Positions 25,368 through 33,952 are shown, counted from the first letter of the stretch. The stretch is DNA of 64,000 nucleotides from Archaeoglobus veneficus SNP6 (GCF_000194625.1 NC_015320.1:1658612-1722611); one strand, 5' to 3'. Notes: generated by a model not told the origin, from the sequence alone. Translations and numbers: made by a program.

Positions 25368-27038
25368 TTACCTGCTTACAAGGACTCCGAGTATCGCCAT
25401 GCCTCCTTCGACCATCTTGGCTCTGAACCCCTTCTGAATGAGAAATCTCGCCGCTTCGTACCCCCTCGCTCCCACCTGGCAGACGGTGAATATCTCTCTG
25501 TCCTTTGGCAGCTTATCCACGGACTCTCTGAGTCTGTCAAGGGGGATGTGAATAACTCTCCTATCCTCAAGCGGGTTCTTCTCAGCCTCTTCATCAGTCC
25601 TCACATCGAGAATGATGAAGTCTTCGTCGCTTTCAATCTTCTTTCTTAACTCCTCAGCAGAAATACTTTCTATCAGACCGTCTCTCTTGTTCCTCGCTAT
25701 GTTTGCAGCAACTATGACTGTATCCAGAGCCATGGAGAAGGGCGGGGCGTAGGCAAGGTCGAGGTTTGCCACGTCATCGATCGTTGCCCCCATCTGTATT
25801 GCTGTTGCAAGGACGTCTATCCTCTTGTCAACCACTCCAAGGCCAACAGCCTGCGCACCCAGCAGCTTTCCGGATTTATCGGCTATTATCTTGACCCTTA
25901 TGGGCTTCTGCCCAGGGTAGTGGTGGAACCTGTCAGGAGATGGAGCTATGGCTGTAATCACATCGTATCCAAGCTGTCTCGCCTCCTTTTCAGTAAGGCC
26001 AGTTCTCGCAACCGTAAAGTCGAAGACCTTGAAGATCGTAGTTCCAATCACGCCCGGAAAAGTTGACTTCCCGCCGGTTACGTTGTCCCCCATTACTCTG
26101 CCGTGCTTGTTCGCAGTCGAACCGAGAGGAGCGTAGATGGGTTTACCTGTGAGGATGTGAATGTTTTCCACGCAGTCACCGCCAGCGTAAATGCTGGGGT
26201 CGCTCGTCTGCAGGTACTTGTTTACCTTAATAGCCCCCGTCTCACCAATCTCAAGGCCTGCACTCTTCGCAAGCTCGACGTTTGGTCTTACGCCTGTTGC
26301 AATGAGAACAAGCTGGGCAGGCATGACCTTCTCGCCGATTTTGACTCCCGAAACTGCTTCGCCATCCGTGACTATCTCCTCAACCCTGTAGCCCGTTAGA
26401 ACCTCAACGCCGTTTTCTTTCAGATGTGCCTTAACAAGAGCGGCCATTTCAGCATCGAGGAGTGTGGGAAGGATGTGATCCATTATTTCGACCATCGTAA
26501 CCTTCATGTCGAGCCTCGAAAGTGCTTCTGCACACTCCATTCCTATGAGACCGCCACCTATTATCACTGCCTCTTCTGCCCCATCTTCCCACGCTTCCAC
26601 GATTTTCTCAGCATCTTCGGCTGAGTGAAGGTGAACGACACCCTCGGCATCAATTCCTGGAATTTGCGGCCTTGCAGGCTTGGAGCCTGTGGCGATTACC
26701 AAGTAGTCGTAGGGAAGTTCGTCGCTGCTGCCGTTTCTTTCAATCTCGACAACTTTCTTCTCGCGGTCTATTCGCTTTGCCTTCGTTTTCGTTAGCACAT
26801 CGATGTTTTTGACCCGCTTAAAGAATTCCGGCGTTCTTACAGCTCCGTAGGTGGTCTGCAGAAGGTTTTCAATTTCGTGAACAAGGCCTTCGATGTAGTA
26901 GGGCAAACCGCATCGGGACATGGAAGGATATTCTCCCGCTTCTATGACCGTTATTTCGGCTTCTTCATCCCGTCTTCTTGCCCTCGCCGCAGCTTTGAGA
27001 CCCGCAGCACCCCCACCAATAACAACGATTTTCGTCAA
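25368..27038 (-). CDS. noxA: NADH oxidase / CoA-disulfide reductase-like flavoprotein with rhodanese domain
   Basis: About 556 residues. FAD site KIVVIGGGAAGLKAA; active-site Cys in SRCGLPYYIEG; NAD site EAVIIGGGLIGMECA; second FAD motif IYAGGDCVE. The last ~100 residues are a rhodanese domain (IILDVRTDEEAEKNP) with the persulfide Cys in TVCQVGARGYEAA. Such fusions occur in CoA-disulfide/polysulfide reductases, so a sulfur substrate is likely in addition to or instead of oxygen. The start is taken as TTG 27038, preceded by GAGGTGAT; an in-frame ATG lies at 27056. Confidence 0.9.
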   Translation of the reverse strand: MTKIVVIGGGAAGLKAAARARRRDEEAEITVIEAGEYPSMSRCGLPYYIEGLVHEIENLLQTTYGAVRTPEFFKRVKNIDVLTKTKAKRIDREKKVVEIERNGSSDELPYDYLVIATGSKPARPQIPGIDAEGVVHLHSAEDAEKIVEAWEDGAEEAVIIGGGLIGMECAEALSRLDMKVTMVEIMDHILPTLLDAEMAALVKAHLKENGVEVLTGYRVEEIVTDGEAVSGVKIGEKVMPAQLVLIATGVRPNVELAKSAGLEIGETGAIKVNKYLQTSDPSIYAGGDCVENIHILTGKPIYAPLGSTANKHGRVMGDNVTGGKSTFPGVIGTTIFKVFDFTVARTGLTEKEARQLGYDVITAIAPSPDRFHHYPGQKPIRVKIIADKSGKLLGAQAVGLGVVDKRIDVLATAIQMGATIDDVANLDLAYAPPFSMALDTVIVAANIARNKRDGLIESISAEELRKKIESDEDFIILDVRTDEEAEKNPLEDRRVIHIPLDRLRESVDKLPKDREIFTVCQVGARGYEAARFLIQKGFRAKMVEGGMAILGVLVSR

Positions 27039-27283
27039 AATATCACCTCTCATCATGTTTTTGCCGGAGACACATAAAGCTTACTGGACGGAAATGGCAG
27101 CCTCAGCATGAATTTACACTTTCGGAGTACCGTCAAAAATTATCAAATCAAATGGTTGAGATCTGAGGGTTCTGATGTGGATGCTGCCAGTGGGGAAAGT
27201 GAGAGGATCAATAAGAGAATATCTTGAAAAAACGTAAGTAAGGGAAAAGTTTATGGGTCAATATGTTTTAAATGGTGATTGAG

Positions 27284-28249
27284 ATGGCACTTAATGAAAA
27301 CATTATTATAAGCACTTTAAGATATTTAAAATCGAAAATAGAGGGATTGCACAGAGAGGGAACCATAAGATATAGTACTTACGTCAACCTCGATAGATGC
27401 TGTGATGAGTTGTTGAGTACACTCTATCTAACTAAGCACTCAATGGAGGGGGAGCCGAGTAAAATAGCTCGCTTGAAAAAACTCATAGATAAAATGTTTG
27501 AACTGAAGACGATAGTTGAATGCATATCTTCCGGAGTGGTGGATAGGAGTTATGATGGGTACTTACGTGAGCTGTTGACACGACTCAGAGATGTTGAAGA
27601 GTTAGATCTGTGGACAATAAAGTATGGAAGGAACTTCTCACCATTTTGTTACCCATCTTATGAAAGTGGAGAGTTGTCGTTTATACTTGTAACACCTGAA
27701 AAACCAAATTTTTTGTCATCAGACCTTGTAGGTCTTTTAGCTCATGAAGTAGCCCATATACACGATATAGTAGACAATTACAAGAATCAAGTTAATAAGA
27801 TAAAGATAGGTGAAGCTTTGGCAGATATATTGGGGCACATTCTGGTGGAATTCGCATTTGTACATTCTTTGGGGTATTATATTGAGAAAGTTGTTGGATT
27901 GAATAACGCTAATCAGACGAAAACCTGTCATCCTTCGTGGGTCGCAAGAATTTGGGTACTTAGAGCGCTTACAGGAGAAATCTGGCAAGAACAGAAGATT
28001 ATAAAAAGGAACGAAGATTACTTGCAAAGTTTACTAACTCGAGTTCCCGAATTGGATAATTTGGAGGAGCATCTTGTTAAAGATTGTGTACGAGAATACC
28101 GGAATAATGCGAGAAACTTCGTTAGATTTAAATTTAATGAGGCCATCTTAGCGAAACTCGAGGACCTGTCAGATCCAGAGGTTGAAAATTTGGGAGAAGT
28201 CGAGAAGATAATTCGGGAGGCGGTGTTAAAGAATGTACAAGCTGTTTAG
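27284..28249 (+). CDS. Putative zinc metallopeptidase-like protein of an accessory cassette
   Basis: 321 residues, AT-rich coding unlike its core neighbours. LLAHEVAHIHDIV holds an HExxH zinc motif (H154, E155, H158) followed 18 residues later by GEALADILGH, giving a third ligand candidate E177 as in gluzincin-like folds. A later CHPSWVAR resembles the HPxxxR motif of some metallopeptidases. The first ~110 residues are helical. The ATG at 27284 has GGTGAT upstream. The 3' end overlaps the next gene by 17 bases. No specific family recognised; a defence or stress-regulatory peptidase is possible. Confidence 0.65.
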   Translation: MALNENIIISTLRYLKSKIEGLHREGTIRYSTYVNLDRCCDELLSTLYLTKHSMEGEPSKIARLKKLIDKMFELKTIVECISSGVVDRSYDGYLRELLTRLRDVEELDLWTIKYGRNFSPFCYPSYESGELSFILVTPEKPNFLSSDLVGLLAHEVAHIHDIVDNYKNQVNKIKIGEALADILGHILVEFAFVHSLGYYIEKVVGLNNANQTKTCHPSWVARIWVLRALTGEIWQEQKIIKRNEDYLQSLLTRVPELDNLEEHLVKDCVREYRNNARNFVRFKFNEAILAKLEDLSDPEVENLGEVEKIIREAVLKNVQAV

Positions 28250-29225
28250 CAATGTTATGAAGGCTAATGTTTACTTGACTAAATTAGAGTCTATTGAACG
28301 AGCTGTTTTGAGGCTGTTAAGAAAAAGGTATTGTAATGAGGATTTTGAGGAGTTAAACCAGCTGATTAACATTCTTGAATTCTGTGATAAACCGATATCT
28401 GAAATAGAACTGGCAAGTGTTGTATTGGAAGGGTTGATGAGAGATCCTGAAAGCGTTGAAGAGGAGGACGTACAGTCTTTGTTGCAATTAATTCATGAAT
28501 GTAAATTAGATTTAGAATTGTTCATTGAGCATCATACTCATACAGATTTTGTTTCAAGTGTCGTACCTCGTGAGGAATATGAGAAATATCTTGCAGGATT
28601 AGAGAGTTTTTTGGGCATTAGTACAGAACGAGTTAACTTAAGGGACAGAATTTTGGAGATTATCTATGAGTACCCAGGAAATTACATTAAGAGCATACAT
28701 AATTTCATCTCGAAGAGAGTCATCGAGGTTTCTTATACTACGGTTTGGAAATACGTCAATGAGCTTGAGGAACTCGGCAAAATTTTGACGATTGGTGGGC
28801 CGCAAGGAAATCTGAGATATTGTTTTCCGAATCCCAAAGAAGTTAGAAATAGAAAAGAGTATTATGGAAAATACTTTGGGATTCAAGGCGTCATAAAAGA
28901 GAGAATTACGGATTATTTCACGACTTCGTACAAATCTCAATCGTTTTACGATTTCTACATAGTTAACTCAGACGTAGTTCCAGAAATAATTCTAACAGTT
29001 GGATATGGTACACGAATAAAACTTGGGTCAAAAGTTGAGATCAAGGCTTATGGGTTAATACAGTCAATTGAGTACTTAAAAGAATCAGAAGGGTACATAC
29101 CAAAAACTGATTTTGATGACCTGGATGTTTTATTAGGGTGGCGAGTAACGCTGGCAGAAAACGAGAGAGAAGTTTTGTGGGCAGATGTGTACAATGAGGA
29201 GTTGAAGCAGACTCTTCCTACTTAG
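28233..29225 (+). CDS. Winged-helix-containing protein, cassette partner of the peptidase
   Basis: 330 residues. N-terminal ~130 are helical and acidic; the middle (about 135-190: ILEIIYEYPGNYIKSIHNFI, YTTVWKYVNELEELGKI) is a winged helix; the C-terminal ~130 have no recognised domain. GGGAGGCGGTG precedes the ATG and the gene overlaps its upstream partner, so the two proteins are made together. A peptidase paired with a DNA-binding protein recalls ImmA/ImmR-like switching, but this is only an analogy. It converges with the PCNA-like gene and overlaps it by 8 bases. Confidence 0.6.
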   Translation: MYKLFSNVMKANVYLTKLESIERAVLRLLRKRYCNEDFEELNQLINILEFCDKPISEIELASVVLEGLMRDPESVEEEDVQSLLQLIHECKLDLELFIEHHTHTDFVSSVVPREEYEKYLAGLESFLGISTERVNLRDRILEIIYEYPGNYIKSIHNFISKRVIEVSYTTVWKYVNELEELGKILTIGGPQGNLRYCFPNPKEVRNRKEYYGKYFGIQGVIKERITDYFTTSYKSQSFYDFYIVNSDVVPEIILTVGYGTRIKLGSKVEIKAYGLIQSIEYLKESEGYIPKTDFDDLDVLLGWRVTLAENEREVLWADVYNEELKQTLPT

Positions 29226-30015
29226 TCGGCATTGTTGTTTTCGATACCAAGTACTCAAGAGTTCCGAAATCGAAAGAATATTTTATAATTATATTTCCTT
29301 TGTCTTTGACATAAATTTGTGCTTTAGTCGCTTTGTCGGAAATTTTAGCGATAACCTTGAAGCTATGAGAGGTAATATATGTCCTTGCTTCACCTGTACC
29401 TTGTCCTGAAATCGTATCGGTAGGTTTAGTTTCGGTTTTTAGTGCGAACTCTATTTTGCCCTCTTTTAGAGTGATTGCGATAGGAGTTATGTCTCCCCTT
29501 CCCAGAACATGAGTAAAGTGCTCAAATATAACCCTAAGGTCTTTTGGAGAATCAATTTCACAATGGGGAAATGTTTCAAAATTGATATTTGTGAAATACG
29601 GCGGTTCCTCGCGAATTCCATCGCTTGCCTCTCGTATAGACTCTCTCAATGTGGAATGTGCACCAGCCACCGTTAGATCTAAAGTTGGAGGATTAATAGA
29701 AAACTCGATACTTCTAAGTTCGGTTAACTTCTCACTTAAAGCAGAGAGCAGGAGCCTTTTCAAATCAGATGTGAGTACGCTAATTTTAATTGGAGCAGAT
29801 ATATCTGGGTACTCCTGGAAATGACTCCTTTTAATTTTTAGTTCATAATAGATTGAACTAATCTTGTTTATTCCGAAAATCTTGAAAATTGTCGGTTCTA
29901 ACTTTACACAAACTGTTTCGAATTCATCAGGCAAAAGGCTGTCTCTAATAACTCTAATTATCTCCTGCATTAGTTTATTCCGTGTAGTCAATAAAACTTT
30001 AGTCAAGACCTTCAC
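29218..30015 (-). CDS. Divergent PCNA/sliding-clamp-like protein
   Basis: 265 residues with no strong catalytic motif, but the order of segments follows archaeal PCNA. IYYELKIKRSHFQEYP matches the V-L-L-x-F-x-x-Y strand of domain 1; KISVLTSDLKRLLLSALSE the clamp helix; CEIDSPKDLRVIFEHFTHV the domain-2 helix; SFKVIAKISDKATKAQIYVKD then NIIIKYSFD, GTLEYLVS the C-terminal strands that in PCNA end in YYLAP. Assigned by eye, so tentative. A start at GTG 30015, TTG 30006 or ATG 29970 is possible; GGGGGTG lies upstream of the second. It is coupled to the wHTH gene (17-base overlap). Confidence 0.5.
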   Translation of the reverse strand: MKVLTKVLLTTRNKLMQEIIRVIRDSLLPDEFETVCVKLEPTIFKIFGINKISSIYYELKIKRSHFQEYPDISAPIKISVLTSDLKRLLLSALSEKLTELRSIEFSINPPTLDLTVAGAHSTLRESIREASDGIREEPPYFTNINFETFPHCEIDSPKDLRVIFEHFTHVLGRGDITPIAITLKEGKIEFALKTETKPTDTISGQGTGEARTYITSHSFKVIAKISDKATKAQIYVKDKGNIIIKYSFDFGTLEYLVSKTTMPTK

Positions 30016-30352
30016 CCCCTATCACTTCTCCAATAAACTTCTCCGGATCTTTAGGTGGAGTCTGAGAATGGTACTCCCCGAACTCCTTTTCTATCTCCTC
30101 TATGTGCTGAACAATTTTTTTGCCAAGAGGGGTGAGCTGGTAGGCTTTTGAGCCTGTTGGGGTGTCATGGGTAATTACAACTTCAATAAGGCCAAGATTC
30201 AGGAGTTCCTTTAATCCTTGGTAAACGTATTTTTTATTGAGTAGTTTCTCTAAATCGCTCCATTTTTTGCTTCCGGATTTTAGGGCGAGCAATATTGTGA
30301 GATTAGGTTTTTTTGATATTTTACGAACGAGGTAGTCAGTTGGCTCTTTCAC
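29999..30352 (-). CDS. Winged-helix regulator (PadR/HxlR-like)
   Basis: 117 residues. NLTILLALKSGSKKWSDLEKLL and YVYQGLKELLNLGLIEVV form the wHTH; TGSKAYQLTPLGKKI is the wing and linker helix. The GTG start has no RBS; TGCTTAAAAGA about 20 bases upstream is TATA-like, suggesting a leaderless transcript. It is first in a two-gene unit with the PCNA-like protein, and divergent from a small RHH-like gene, with an inverted repeat between them. Confidence 0.75.
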   Translation of the reverse strand: MKEPTDYLVRKISKKPNLTILLALKSGSKKWSDLEKLLNKKYVYQGLKELLNLGLIEVVITHDTPTGSKAYQLTPLGKKIVQHIEEIEKEFGEYHSQTPPKDPEKFIGEVIGGEGLD

Positions 30353-30418
30353 AAACTAACTTTTCTTTTAAGCATATTTGATTAATTGTGTGCAGAATTG
30401 TAAAGGAACTATGCAAAA

Positions 30419-30455
30419 AAGTAACTTTTAGATACTGGTTGCCTAAAGGTAACTT
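30419..30455. promoter_or_regulatory. Imperfect 13-bp inverted repeat before the RHH-like gene
   Basis: AAGTAACTTTTAG (30419-30431) and CTAAAGGTAACTT (30443-30455) pair at 11 of 13 positions around an 11-base spacer. It lies 25 bases before the RHH-like gene and ~70 bases from the divergent wHTH gene. A TAACTTTT copy also occurs at 30358-30365. It is a likely operator for one of the two flanking regulators. Confidence 0.45.
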
Positions 30456-30480
30456 AGTTGTTTGAGAGGTAGGTAATAGC

Positions 30481-30669
30481 ATGCGGGTCTATACTTCTGT
30501 GCCAAACGGGTGGAAAGACCTCATTGAGGACGCAAAAGAGATTGAGGGCTGGGAAGAAACTTCTGACTACCTCAGAGAGCTAATCAAGAAAGACCTCGTT
30601 TCTAAGGGGCTTCTCGGCGTAAAGAACGGCGAGATGGAAGAAAAAGAAGCTGTTCTGGTGGAGGGCTGA
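30481..30669 (+). CDS. Small ribbon-helix-helix-like protein
   Basis: 62 residues: a short strand (RVYTSVP), a helix (WKDLIEDAKEI) and a second helix (ETSDYLRELIKKDLVSKGL), the pattern of ribbon-helix-helix regulators. GAGAGGTAGGT lies upstream of the ATG. The next gene begins 3 bases after its stop. Such proteins are often antitoxins or autoregulators, consistent with the palindrome in front. Confidence 0.6.
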   Translation: MRVYTSVPNGWKDLIEDAKEIEGWEETSDYLRELIKKDLVSKGLLGVKNGEMEEKEAVLVEG

Positions 30670-30672
30670 GTA

Positions 30673-30998
30673 ATGGAGCAAAGAGCTCCTCCTTTCAGGA
30701 CTGAAGACGTCACAGAAGCGGGGCTGAACGGGCTTGAAAGGCGGGTAACCGAGCTCGAAAGGGAAGTTGAGGAGCTGAAAGCCCATGTTCTGCTTGGAAC
30801 AGATGAGGAAAATCAACCCCAGCGAATGCATAAAGTGGAGTTGCCGGCATTACGTTGCTAACGGTGGTTCTTGCTTTGGTTGCAATGATGGTCAGCTGGA
30901 ACATAGAGTTAGAAAAAAATGAATACGCTTTCTACGATAAGAGAGATTTTCACAGGATGCAACTAAAGAGAAAAGTTAATCATGCTGGCAATGTATGA
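30673..30998 (+). pseudogene. Coiled-coil single-TM protein, frameshifted
   Basis: The ATG at 30673 gives a coiled coil (GLERRVTELEREVEELKAH) and then a frame that ends at 30861. In another frame, from about 30837, the sequence SGVAGITLLTVVLALVAMMV is a clear TM helix followed by a charged tail to the TGA at 30998. The change lies at an A-run (30832-30834); one extra A would join the two as HKSGVAG. The intact product would be ~109 residues. Function unknown; it is coupled to the RHH-like gene. Confidence 0.55.
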
Positions 30999-31106
30999 TA
31001 CTATCTTATAGAGGTTCAGACGTTTACGTGTGAGAAATTGGGGAGTTTAAGATGGGTCATCATTACTCGTCGGAAATTTTTTATTACCGCCCGTTTTCCT
31101 ACTTTT

Positions 31107-31415
31107 ATGGGTGACAACGCCGTAACACTGATTGGCGTAGTAATCGGCTTTCTTTTCGGAATGAGCGGGATAGCAACGCTCTTCAGCATCATGAACGCCG
31201 CAATAAGCGAGGCAGCGATGCAGCTCTCTCAGATAAACGCTGCATCGACCCTTGTACTGCTCATAGCTGCAATAATTTTGATAATCAAGATTAGAGTTAT
31301 TTCGGCACTCATAGTCGGCGCCATAATAGGGGCCGTGCTGAATCTAATTCTTGAGCTAAATGGCATACACCTCACCAACGAGATATATTCGGTGATTCTG
31401 AACGCTTTGAGCTGA
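31107..31415 (+). CDS. Small membrane protein
   Basis: 102 residues from the ATG at 31107, with three hydrophobic helices (about 6-26, 45-66, 68-90). No family recognised. An in-frame ATG at 31038 would add 23 polar residues, but the TATA-like TTTTTTATT near 31078 supports the downstream, leaderless start. It precedes coaD by 32 bases. Confidence 0.65.
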   Translation: MGDNAVTLIGVVIGFLFGMSGIATLFSIMNAAISEAAMQLSQINAASTLVLLIAAIILIIKIRVISALIVGAIIGAVLNLILELNGIHLTNEIYSVILNALS

Positions 31416-31447
31416 ACAGAGCAAACGGGCCATAGATGGGGGACGAC

Positions 31448-31897
31448 ATGAGAAAAAAAGTCGCTCTCGGTGGAACCTTTGAACCACTTCACGAAGGGCA
31501 CAAAAAACTGATAGACGTTGCGATAAACCTTGGAGAAGTAACGATAGGTATAACCTGCGATGAACTCGCGAGGAAGAGACTGCGCTCGGTTCTGCCGTAC
31601 GAAATACGGGCCGAAAACCTGAGACAGTACGTCCTGAGGCGTTACGGCTTCGAACCAGAGATTGTCAAGATTGAGGACATATACGGTAAAACACTCGAGG
31701 TTGATTTTGACTATATCGTAGTTTCCCCAGAAACATACGGAGTTGCAGAGCTTATCAACGAAAAAAGAAAAGAGATGGGCAAGAAAGAGATGGAAATCGT
31801 AAAGGTTGACTGGGTCATAGCGGAGGACGGCAATCCAATATCGGCCACGAGGATTAAGAAAGGTGAAATTGACCGCTATGGAAAGCCGATAAGGTGA
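31448..31897 (+). CDS. coaD: Phosphopantetheine adenylyltransferase, archaeal type
   Basis: 149 residues. ALGGTFEPLHEGHKKLI is the nucleotidyltransferase motif with HxGH; ISATRIKKGEID is the C-terminal KMSKS-like ISSTxI motif. It transfers AMP to 4'-phosphopantetheine in CoA synthesis. The ATG at 31448 follows GGGGGA at a normal distance; an in-frame ATG at 31436 lies before this RBS. The next gene starts 4 bases after its stop. Confidence 0.93.
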   Translation: MRKKVALGGTFEPLHEGHKKLIDVAINLGEVTIGITCDELARKRLRSVLPYEIRAENLRQYVLRRYGFEPEIVKIEDIYGKTLEVDFDYIVVSPETYGVAELINEKRKEMGKKEMEIVKVDWVIAEDGNPISATRIKKGEIDRYGKPIR

Positions 31898-31901
31898 AGA
31901 T

Positions 31902-32423
31902 ATGAAGGTTGTCGTTGGTTCCAGAAATCCCGCGAAGATTGAAGGTGTCAAACTCGCATTTTCCCGCTTCTTTTACGACGTAGAGGTTGTGGGAAAGCAC
32001 GTGAGCTCCGGCGTTGCAGACCAGCCCTTCGATGGAGAAACTGTAAAGGGGGCAATCAACAGGGCAATAAATGCATACAGCGGGGAGTTTGACTTCAGCG
32101 TTGGAATTGAAGCCGGGCTTTTCAGGCTGAAGAACACCGCTACCGGCTACCTCGATTTTCAGGTTGCGGCAGTATACAACGGCTCCCGCGTAACAATTGG
32201 CTTCGGCCCTGGCTTCGAGTACCCGCCAGCAGTCGTCAGCGAGGTATTGAAGGGCAGGGAGGTGGGTGACGTGATGGACGAAATAACGGGCATTGAAAGG
32301 CTCGGAGAGAAACAGGGAGCGATAGGCTACCTCACTAAAGGAGCCGTAACGAGGAGCGAACTTACGAGGATTGCAGTTACAATGGCTCTCATCCCGTGGA
32401 TAAATCCAGACCTATACTTTTAG
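31902..32423 (+). CDS. Inosine/xanthosine triphosphatase (YjjX family)
   Basis: 173 residues. VVGSRNPAKIEGVKLAF is the family N-terminus, FSVGIEAGLFRL and QVAAVYNG the nucleotide-binding core, and ITGIERLGEKQGAIGYLT the C-terminal signature. It hydrolyses non-canonical purine nucleotides (ITP, XTP) to keep them out of nucleic acids. Closely packed with coaD upstream and a radical SAM gene downstream. Confidence 0.9.
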   Translation: MKVVVGSRNPAKIEGVKLAFSRFFYDVEVVGKHVSSGVADQPFDGETVKGAINRAINAYSGEFDFSVGIEAGLFRLKNTATGYLDFQVAAVYNGSRVTIGFGPGFEYPPAVVSEVLKGREVGDVMDEITGIERLGEKQGAIGYLTKGAVTRSELTRIAVTMALIPWINPDLYF

Positions 32424-32425
32424 CC

Positions 32426-33265
32426 ATGACCGACGTGGTCAGGCCGTTCGACCCCTGGAAATCGAAACTCTGCACATGCGGAGAGAAGTACTCCTTCAAC
32501 CCATACACCGGCTGCATGCACGGCTGCCTTTACTGCTACGCGACATACATCCCCCGCTTTGGGAGCGTACGCCTTAAGGAAAGACTGCTTGCAAGGCTTG
32601 AAAAAGATTTGAGAAGGATTGACATAGAAAAGCCCATATCAATGTCAAACAGCTCCGACCCTTACCCGCCGATTGAGAAAGAACACAGAATAACGAGGAA
32701 CTGTATCAAGCTGATGAAAGAGTACGATGTCAAGCTTCTCGTTGTAACCAAGAGCGACATCGTTGCGAGGGATGTGGATATCCTTTCGGAAATGAATTCC
32801 TGCGTCAGCGTTACGGTTACTGGCTTCAAGTTTGCGAAGATACTGGAACCGAACGCTCCTGAACCGGAGAAGAGAATTGAAGCTATGAAAAGACTGAAAG
32901 ATGCAGGAATTCCCGTTGTTCTTCGGCTCGATCCAGTTCTGCCCTTCGTTAATGAGGAAGAGGTTGAGGAAGTTCTGAGGAAGTGCGACTTCGTTGATCA
33001 CGTCGTTACTTCAACGCTGAAGCTAAGGGGCGATTCTTTCAAAAGGATCGTTTCGGCATTTCCACGGTTCGAGAAAATCTATAAGGAACTTTACTTCAAA
33101 AGAGGCGAGAAGATACAGAACTCGTGGTACATGCCAGAATCAATGCGTTTAGAAATTATAGGGAGGGTAGAGAAGATTTGCGACGAGATGGGAATAAGCT
33201 GCGCTTTCTGTAGGGAGGGTTTTCTGTTTAAAGCTGAGAGCTGTGATGGCCAGCATCTGCTGTGA
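32426..33265 (+). CDS. Radical SAM protein (SplB-like)
   Basis: 279 residues. FNPYTGCMHGCLYCYA contains the C-x3-C-x2-C cluster motif of the COG1533-like group; ISMSNSSDPYPPIE follows. Two further Cys pairs (CTCG near the N-terminus, CAFCREGF at the C-terminus) are also present. The substrate is unknown; DNA photoproduct lyase activity is not implied. The ATG at 32426 lies 3 bases after the previous stop; no strong RBS. Confidence 0.88.
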   Translation: MTDVVRPFDPWKSKLCTCGEKYSFNPYTGCMHGCLYCYATYIPRFGSVRLKERLLARLEKDLRRIDIEKPISMSNSSDPYPPIEKEHRITRNCIKLMKEYDVKLLVVTKSDIVARDVDILSEMNSCVSVTVTGFKFAKILEPNAPEPEKRIEAMKRLKDAGIPVVLRLDPVLPFVNEEEVEEVLRKCDFVDHVVTSTLKLRGDSFKRIVSAFPRFEKIYKELYFKRGEKIQNSWYMPESMRLEIIGRVEKICDEMGISCAFCREGFLFKAESCDGQHLL

Positions 33266-33291
33266 TCCTTGGACGCTGGAAAACAGCTGAG

Positions 33292-33948
33292 TTACCTCAA
33301 ATTTCTCAAAACCCTCCAAATCTCGTTTCTTTCCACAATAACCCAGTACTTCTTCAAATCCTGTTCAGCCTTCTTGTATTCTGGATAATAAAAACCAACC
33401 AGCTCCCAGAAGGCTTTTGAATGTGTTGGCTCTATTAGATGGATGAGCTCGTGAACGACGATATATTCTCTAAGCTTCTCTGGAAGCGCAAGCATTGCAA
33501 GGTTGAAGCTGAGGTTTGCTTTTGACGAGCAGCTTGCCCACTTCGTTTTTTGCATTCTTATGAATACCTTTCCATACTTTATACCCAAAAGCCTTGAGTA
33601 GAAAGCTGTTGTCTCCTTCAGCTCTTTTCTAAGCATTTCTGTTAATTTTCTCTTCAGACTTTTCAGGCTGTAGTATTTGACTACCCCATCGTCGCCCTCT
33701 TTAATCTCAAATTTCTTGTCTTTCACGAGATGGTAGAACTTACCGTTTAGAATGAGCATTCTTTCCTTTCCCTTCACATCTTTCGCAAGTTCCTCAATCT
33801 CGGCTCTCTTTTTCTTTATCCATTCATAATGCTGGTTTATGAAAGAATTAACATCGAAGCCTTCTGGAGCAACTACTCTAACCTTCCCATCTGCCAAAAC
33901 CTGGATTCGAACATGTTTAACAGGCTTTCTCTCTACCAGCACGTCCAT
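33292..33948 (-). CDS. DUF45/YgjP-like zinc metallopeptidase of the restriction operon
   Basis: 218 residues. VVHELIHLIEPTHSKAFWELV provides HExxH plus a third His, as in the WLM/SprT-like DUF45 family; KTKWASCSSKANLSFN is the other family signature. The ATG at 33948 is chosen because GAGTGAT, which includes the hsdR stop, is its RBS; an earlier ATG is at 33978. DUF45 genes are often found just behind hsdR, and a role in turnover or control of the restriction complex is suspected. Confidence 0.85.
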   Translation of the reverse strand: MDVLVERKPVKHVRIQVLADGKVRVVAPEGFDVNSFINQHYEWIKKKRAEIEELAKDVKGKERMLILNGKFYHLVKDKKFEIKEGDDGVVKYYSLKSLKRKLTEMLRKELKETTAFYSRLLGIKYGKVFIRMQKTKWASCSSKANLSFNLAMLALPEKLREYIVVHELIHLIEPTHSKAFWELVGFYYPEYKKAEQDLKKYWVIVERNEIWRVLRNLR

Positions 33949-33952
33949 GGTA

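Noticed and set aside
27176-27238. 20-codon frame starting ATGTGGATGCTGCC upstream of the peptidase-like gene
   Set aside because: No RBS and no similarity I recognise; possibly a gene remnant but not supportable.
31229-31951. 240-codon open frame on the minus strand
   Set aside because: It lies opposite the small membrane gene and coaD; no RBS or domain, and Cys/Phe-rich composition typical of antisense frames.
33266-33291. Attachment-site copy of the tRNA-Val 3' end at the far border of the RM island
   Set aside because: I looked for the GGTTCGAATCCGGGCGAGCC-type sequence near 33.27 kb and did not see it.
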